Source: Mycoplasmataceae bacterium (GTDB lineage Bacteria > Bacillota_I > Bacilli_A > Mycoplasmatales > Mycoplasmoidaceae). From it: DNA of 12,397 bases. The notes under the pieces are model-generated. The model worked only from the letters and a program-made list of their open reading frames with translations. It did no database searches and had not been told where the DNA came from. The stretch lies in NCBI GenBank assembly GCA_031278855.1, contig JAITJR010000083.1, positions 1 to 12,397 on the forward strand, read 5' to 3'. Within the stretch, counting starts at the first letter, position 1. Every line of letters begins with the position of its first letter. The position numbers and the translations under genes are program-made. Positions 9,117 to 12,397 of this stretch are shown in pieces.

Positions 9117-9920
9117 CTAAACTTGATCAATATTGTTACTAATCATATTACTATTTAATTGTTTTGTGTCAATAAGGTTTTCATCTTTAATTTCGTAATT
9201 ACCATGGTCTTTGGCTAACGACCAATAAACCATCGTTAACATTGTAAATACTAAGGCTTGAATACATCCAACAAAAATATCAAAATAACCATGAATCGGT
9301 GGTGCCAGTAATCCAGTTAATAGACTTAATACTCCAACTACAGGAATAAAACTAGTTAAATATCCAAACATGAAATATCATAAACTAACAATAACTCCAC
9401 CTGCAAAAATATTCCCTCACAAACGAAAAGAAATAGAAATCAAAGGAGTAACCACTTCAATTAAATTCAAAGGGTTAACCATAATTGGGTAGTGTTTGCC
9501 ACTCTTTTTATGTTTGTAATTAATGCAAAAACGTGTTAAATATGATAATTTCTGGAAGCGGAATCCAATCACAAAAGTACCAATAAACATCACCATCCCC
9601 AAACTTAATGTTACCGTTAAAGTGCCAGTTGGATAATCAAACCCAACGATTCCAATTAAATTACAACATAATAAGTAAGACATTAAGAAAACAAAAAAAG
9701 GTGTCAATTTTTCAAAACGTTTTCCCATGATATCCACCACTAGTACTCGAATGTATTCAATGTAAATTTGCATAGCTAATACAAATCCACCTGAAGCTTC
9801 ATTCACTTTAATTTTCTTTAACTTTAAAAAATAAACTAAGCAAACAGTAAAAAGGATAGCAGTCACAACTAAAATTGTCGTGATTTCAGGTTCTAGCGAA
9901 AGCGGATGTCAGTTTTGCAT
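9117..9920 (-). CDS. atpB: Fo ATP synthase subunit a
   Basis: Membrane stator subunit that forms the proton half-channels next to the c ring. The protein is 267 residues, with about five or six hydrophobic helices. The essential Arg is Arg166 in SFRLWGNIFAGG, where the Trp is UGA. The conserved C-terminal helix reads DIFVGCIQALVFTMLTMVYW. UGA also codes Trp in MQNWHPLSLEPE at the start. The ATG at 9920 shares one base with the stop of the preceding gene (TAATG), so translation is likely coupled. The last 30 or so residues form a hydrophilic tail. Confidence 0.95.
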
Positions 9921-10357
9921 TATCTAATTTTCTTTTTCTTCATAAAATATCATCGTACGATCATGGTGGTTATCGGATAAACCAACACCCCAATTACTAA
10001 AGCAAACGGATTAAATATCGTTGCGCCCATTGTAGCATTAATAACTAACCCTATCACCAACGGACCGACAACAATTATGTATTTTAATATAAATAAAAAC
10101 ATTGAAAACATAATAATTTGTTTCTTTTGTCCACCACTTTTCATAAAACTAAAAATTCATTTGGTAATTTCGTATGAAAGAAACACAGTTAAACTTGGAA
10201 ACGGCAAGTTAATCACAAATGCAAACAAAATATCAAAATGATGTCAACTTAAACCGAGCACAATTCCGACAATCAATCCTGTAAAAGCTAGCAAACTACT
10301 TCAAAAGTAAGAAAGCACATAAAAACGATTCGGATTTTCTAAGTTATTTAGTGCCAA
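9920..10357 (-). CDS. atpI: AtpI-like membrane protein of the ATP synthase operon
   Basis: Position between upp and atpB and the membrane pattern mark it as AtpI, whose family is linked to assembly or stability of the c ring. It is 145 residues with four hydrophobic segments (near YVLSYFWSSLLAFTGLIVG, FDILFAFVINL, MFSMFLFILKYIIVVG, NPFALVIGVLVYPITTMI). UGA codes Trp in SYFWSS, LSWHH and ITKWIF. The start is a judgment: TTG at 10357 with AGGAG nine bases upstream inside upp, giving a 14-base overlap; no ATG exists before Met72. Sequence is too divergent to be sure beyond context. Confidence 0.7.
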
Positions 10358-10964
10358 AAATACGATCTCCTGCATCGCCTAAACCTGGAACAATATAACC
10401 ATTACGATTTAATTTTTTATCAATTGATGCTACATAAATATCGACGTCTTTATGATATTTTTGAATTTCATCAATTCCTTCTTTCACAGCAACAATGGAA
10501 ACTAATTTAATGCTTTTGGGATGATATTTTTTCAAAACAAAAATCGCTTTAGAAGCCGAATGACCAGTCGCTAGCATTGGATCCAACACGATAATGTTAG
10601 TTCCATTAATACTTTCTGGCATTTTACAATAGTACTCAATTGGTTGTAAAGTTTTTTCGTCACGATACAGTCCGACGAATCCAATGGGTGCTTGAGGAAT
10701 AATTGATTTAAAGCCATCGACCATGCCTAAGCCCGCTCTTAAAATTGGAACCAAGACAATTTTTTCTTTCATTTTACAACCACTTGCTGGACCTAGTGGT
10801 GTTTTAATTGGGAAACTAATGATATGATAATTTTTAGTCACTTCATAAGCCATCAATTCGCTTAGTTCCACTAAATTAGAGCGAAAAGCCTTAGAGTCAG
10901 TATCTTTGTTGCGCATGCGAGATAACTTGACTTTAATGATCGGATGATCAATAACATATACCAT
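10344..10964 (-). CDS. upp: Uracil phosphoribosyltransferase
   Basis: Makes UMP from uracil and PRPP in pyrimidine salvage, in the cytoplasm. The protein is 206 residues, normal length. It starts MVYVIDHPIIKVKLSRMRNK, has LVPILRAGLGMVDG at 71-84, the PRPP loop VLDPMLATGHSA at 126-137 and the uracil-binding end GYIVPGLGDAGDRIFGT at 189-205. Most relatives have ATGGSA in the PRPP loop; here residue 135 is His. The ATG lies six bases after a TATAAT box with no ribosome site, so a leaderless mRNA is likely. It heads the atp operon, as in Bacillus subtilis where upp precedes atpI. Confidence 0.95.
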   Translation of the reverse strand: MVYVIDHPIIKVKLSRMRNKDTDSKAFRSNLVELSELMAYEVTKNYHIISFPIKTPLGPASGCKMKEKIVLVPILRAGLGMVDGFKSIIPQAPIGFVGLYRDEKTLQPIEYYCKMPESINGTNIIVLDPMLATGHSASKAIFVLKKYHPKSIKLVSIVAVKEGIDEIQKYHKDVDIYVASIDKKLNRNGYIVPGLGDAGDRIFGTK

Positions 10965-10970
10965 GATAAA

Positions 10971-11021
10971 ATTATAAATAAGTCATCTAAAAAATGTTAA
11001 GTATTAGTAACTATTCACCGC
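10971..11021 (-). promoter_or_regulatory. Promoter of upp and probably of the whole atp operon
   Basis: On the minus strand TATAAT is at 10971-10976, six bases before the upp ATG, so transcription should begin at or next to the start codon. The 15-mer GCGGTGAATAGTTAC at 11007-11021 lies 30 nt upstream of the -10 box, as at both surface genes. No other promoter is evident between upp and atpC, so this one may drive all ten genes. Confidence 0.6.
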
Positions 11022-11056
11022 CATGCCTGTGCAACCATATTTAGCGAATCTAAATA
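11007..11056. repeat. 50-bp dispersed element, copy 2
   Basis: Matches 1766-1815 at 43 of 50 positions. It holds the 15-mer (11007-11021) and palindrome TATTTAG (11038-11044) with CTAAATA (11050-11056). The 15-mer recurs inverted at 11094-11108, so the two form a perfect 15-bp inverted repeat separated by 72 bp, each arm facing its own promoter. Confidence 0.7.
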
Positions 11057-11093
11057 ATGATTTACCAAGTAAATATTCAAAGATATTATTTCT

Positions 11094-11145
11094 GCGGTGA
11101 ATAGTTACATCTCTGGTAAACAACAAAACATTATTTTGATATAAG
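11094..11145 (+). promoter_or_regulatory. Promoter of the second BspA-like gene
   Basis: GCGGTGAATAGTTAC at 11094-11108 is followed after 31 nt by TATAAG (11140-11145), the same spacing as at the first BspA-like gene. A short palindrome ATTTAC-CAA-GTAAAT (11060-11074) lies 19 bases upstream of the 15-mer, comparable in place to the palindromes of the 50-bp elements. TTAAAAT at 11154-11160 is an alternative -10 but breaks the spacing and overlaps the leader ATG. Confidence 0.5.
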
Positions 11146-11158
11146 TTAAAGCGTTAAA

Positions 11159-11203
11159 ATGAGTATGATCAACACAAGAGAGAGAGAGAGAGAGAGAGAG
11201 TAA
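11159..11203 (+). CDS. Putative leader peptide (14 codons) containing the (AG)12 tract
   Basis: The ATG at 11159 is 13 bases after TATAAG. The ORF reads MSMINT then four Arg-Glu pairs encoded by the AG tract, and stops at TAA 11201-11203, 24 bases before the terminator stem. With 11 or 14 units the frame would run to TAG 11251-11253, inside the 3' arm of the hairpin. With 13 units it would stop at TAG 11241-11243 in the 5' arm. There is no ribosome site. The case for translation rests on the parallel ORF at 1722. Confidence 0.4.
   Translation: MSMINTRERERERE
11177..11200. repeat. (AG)12 dinucleotide simple repeat
   Basis: Twelve perfect AG units between the promoter and the BspA-like start codon. 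Length changes by slippage are expected. Like the G10 tract of the other surface gene it is all purine in the RNA, lies downstream of the -10 box and within the putative leader ORF. Confidence 0.9.
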
Positions 11204-11227
11204 CTACTGAGGTTTTAGTTTCTCTTG

Positions 11228-11267
11228 AAAAAGCAAGAATTAGCATTCGCTAGTTCTTGCTTTTTTT
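11228..11267 (+). terminator. Intrinsic terminator in the leader of the second BspA-like gene
   Basis: A 17-bp stem (11228-11244 with 11249-11265, one G-U pair) closed by loop ATTC and ending in seven T's at 11261-11267. This is a canonical Rho-independent terminator on the plus strand. No plus-strand gene precedes it; it lies 35 bases before the surface-gene ATG. It must therefore act as an attenuator of that gene or end a short leader RNA. Confidence 0.85.
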
Positions 11268-11302
11268 GTTTCGTTGGTCAGTAGGAAAAGATAGGGAAAA
11301 TC

Positions 11303-12397
11303 ATGGAAAGTAAAAATCAAACCGAATCATTAAAATTTCGTAAAGAAGATGGCGAGCCTTCTAATCCTGATAACAATGTTTTGAATAGTGAACAACATAG
11401 GATTTGAAAGCATCATGGTAAAGTTAAAATCGCATTAATTGCTGGTGCTGGGATTGTCGGTGTTGGCGGTGGAATTGGGATAGGGTATGCGATTCCACAT
11501 ACTGGACCTCAAATACCAAAGTCGCTTCACATCACTGGTGTCCCACCAAATCCTATTGAAGGTGCTCCTAATTTTGCCATCACCCCAATAACTTTAGCTT
11601 GTGAAACCGACACTAAGGTAACTATCGCTGATGCTCAATATAGTGCTTCGAATCTCCCAGCTGGATTAAAGATTGATTCAAGTAATGGGCAATGTACAAT
11701 TTCTGGTACACCTACCGCACAAACGACAGACCCATGTACCATCTACACCACAAGTGCTGCAACGGGATTATTTAGTACTGCTACTATAAATTTCAATATT
11801 GCCCTAAATACATTAGTCATAAGCCCAACAACATTAGCCAGCGATACAGCGCTGGCCAAGGCTTGCAATCTTAAGATTGAGGATGGGGTGCTAAGCCGAT
11901 TCAATGATTGAACCACGACTGGAGTCAATACAAAATTCAATAATTATCTCGCAGATTTGGGAGATTTTAAAACCACCGCTATTCAATTCGAAGGGGTGGG
12001 GTCTATTAGTGAGAGGGCCTTTGAGGGGTGTGGAGCACTAGGAAATGGTGGAGGCATTGAGAAAATTAGGATTGTTGATAGTCCAAGTGGCCTTGGTAGT
12101 TCTTTCATTGGTGGGAGTGCCTTCAAGGGGTGTGCGGGTTTAACTTCTGTTGATCTCTCTGGTCTCGTTAATCTTAAAGTCATCGATAACGGGGCCTTTC
12201 TAAATTGCGCCTCCCTAACCGCAATCAATTTTCCGAGTTCGCTTGAAGTCATCGGGAATGGGGCATTCTCTGGTTGTACCGCCCTTAGTTCCATCGCTTT
12301 GCCAGAGTCACTTAAATCTATCGATAATGTTGCCTTTGCTGGATGTGAGGCGCTGACCACTGTTGATCTTTCTAAAACGGCAGTCACTGCTATTGGC
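11303..12397 (+). CDS. BspA-like leucine-rich-repeat surface protein, 3' end outside window
   Basis: Probable membrane-anchored surface protein; 365 codons are open to the window end with no stop. The ATG at 11303 follows AGGGAAAATC, a weak ribosome site. Residues 1-42 are polar and charged, 43-64 form a membrane segment ending GGGIGIGYAI, as in the gene at 1587. Residues about 90-170 look like a putative Ig-like (He_PIG type) domain: LPAGLKIDSS, then TISGTPT at 118-138. From about residue 217 come LRR_5 units such as GAFLNCASLTAINFPSSLEVIG. UGA codes Trp at residues 35 and 203. Units here are more varied and less C-rich at third positions than in the other gene. Adhesion is inferred from the family. 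Expression is probably controlled by the leader described at 11159-11267. Confidence 0.88.

Noticed and set aside
11007..11108. Invertible promoter segment between 15-bp inverted repeats
   Set aside because: Each arm is better explained as a promoter element with fixed spacing to its own -10 box; inversion of the 72-bp core would change little. Not excluded.
11225..11284. Conserved leader peptide (KQELAFASSCFFC resembling KQALAILAKACFHYC of the other leader)
   Set aside because: At 11159 this frame is blocked by TAA 11201 and TAG 11216, so the similarity probably reflects related hairpin DNA, not a shared peptide.
11743..12387. Minus-strand ORFs of 65 and 134 codons opposite the second BspA-like gene
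   Set aside because: Antisense shadows of the plus-strand LRR frame, which has start, anchor and family motifs.

Overview
The window reads as chromosome of an AT-rich mollicute (Mycoplasma-like bacterium) that uses genetic code 4. UGA falls inside nearly every gene at positions where tryptophan fits, for example between the two halves of atpA and next to the essential Arg of atpB. Read with UGA as Trp, the chopped frames join into full-length proteins. TGG is also used. BspA-type leucine-rich-repeat surface proteins at both ends beside a mollicute F-type ATPase operon recall the Trichomonas-associated 'Candidatus Mycoplasma (Malacoplasma) girerdii', but that placement is inference from gene content only.

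Layout. (1) 73-1587, minus: a BspA-like surface protein with an in-frame TAA at codon 354. (2) 1588-1925: its leader and promoter region, holding a C10/G10 tract, a long hairpin, a dispersed 50-bp element and a direct-repeat copy. (3) 1926-3133, minus: an AAA/DUF4143-type ATPase broken by one frameshift. (4) 3134-3327: spacer with a 25-bp echo of atpC. (5) 3328-10964, minus: one compact operon, upp-atpI-atpB-atpE-atpF-atpH-atpA-atpG-atpD-atpC, with overlaps or gaps of 18 nt or less; upp directly upstream of atpI is also the Bacillus subtilis order. (6) 10965-11302: divergent control region between upp and the next gene. (7) 11303-12397, plus: a second BspA-like surface protein, cut by the window end.

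The housekeeping block makes the membrane F1Fo ATPase (Fo: a, c, lipoprotein-type b; F1: alpha, beta, gamma, delta, epsilon) and salvages uracil. The flanking BspA-like genes encode membrane-anchored proteins with N-terminal Ig-like or beta-rich regions and C-terminal LRR_5 repeats, probably used in adhesion.

The most interesting signal is that both surface-protein genes share one leader design although their leader sequences differ: a 15-bp element exactly 31 nt upstream of a -10 box, a short ATG-initiated leader ORF at or near the predicted transcription start, a simple repeat inside that ORF (G10 in one, (AG)12 in the other), a pyrimidine run TTTCTCTT, a terminator-like hairpin, then the ribosome site and ATG. 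Repeat length sets the leader ORF's frame. At the lengths seen here both leader ORFs stop before the hairpin; other lengths carry ribosomes into or through it. This suggests phase variation by SSR-gated leader-peptide attenuation, comparable in logic to pyrBI attenuation. It is a hypothesis from sequence and untested.
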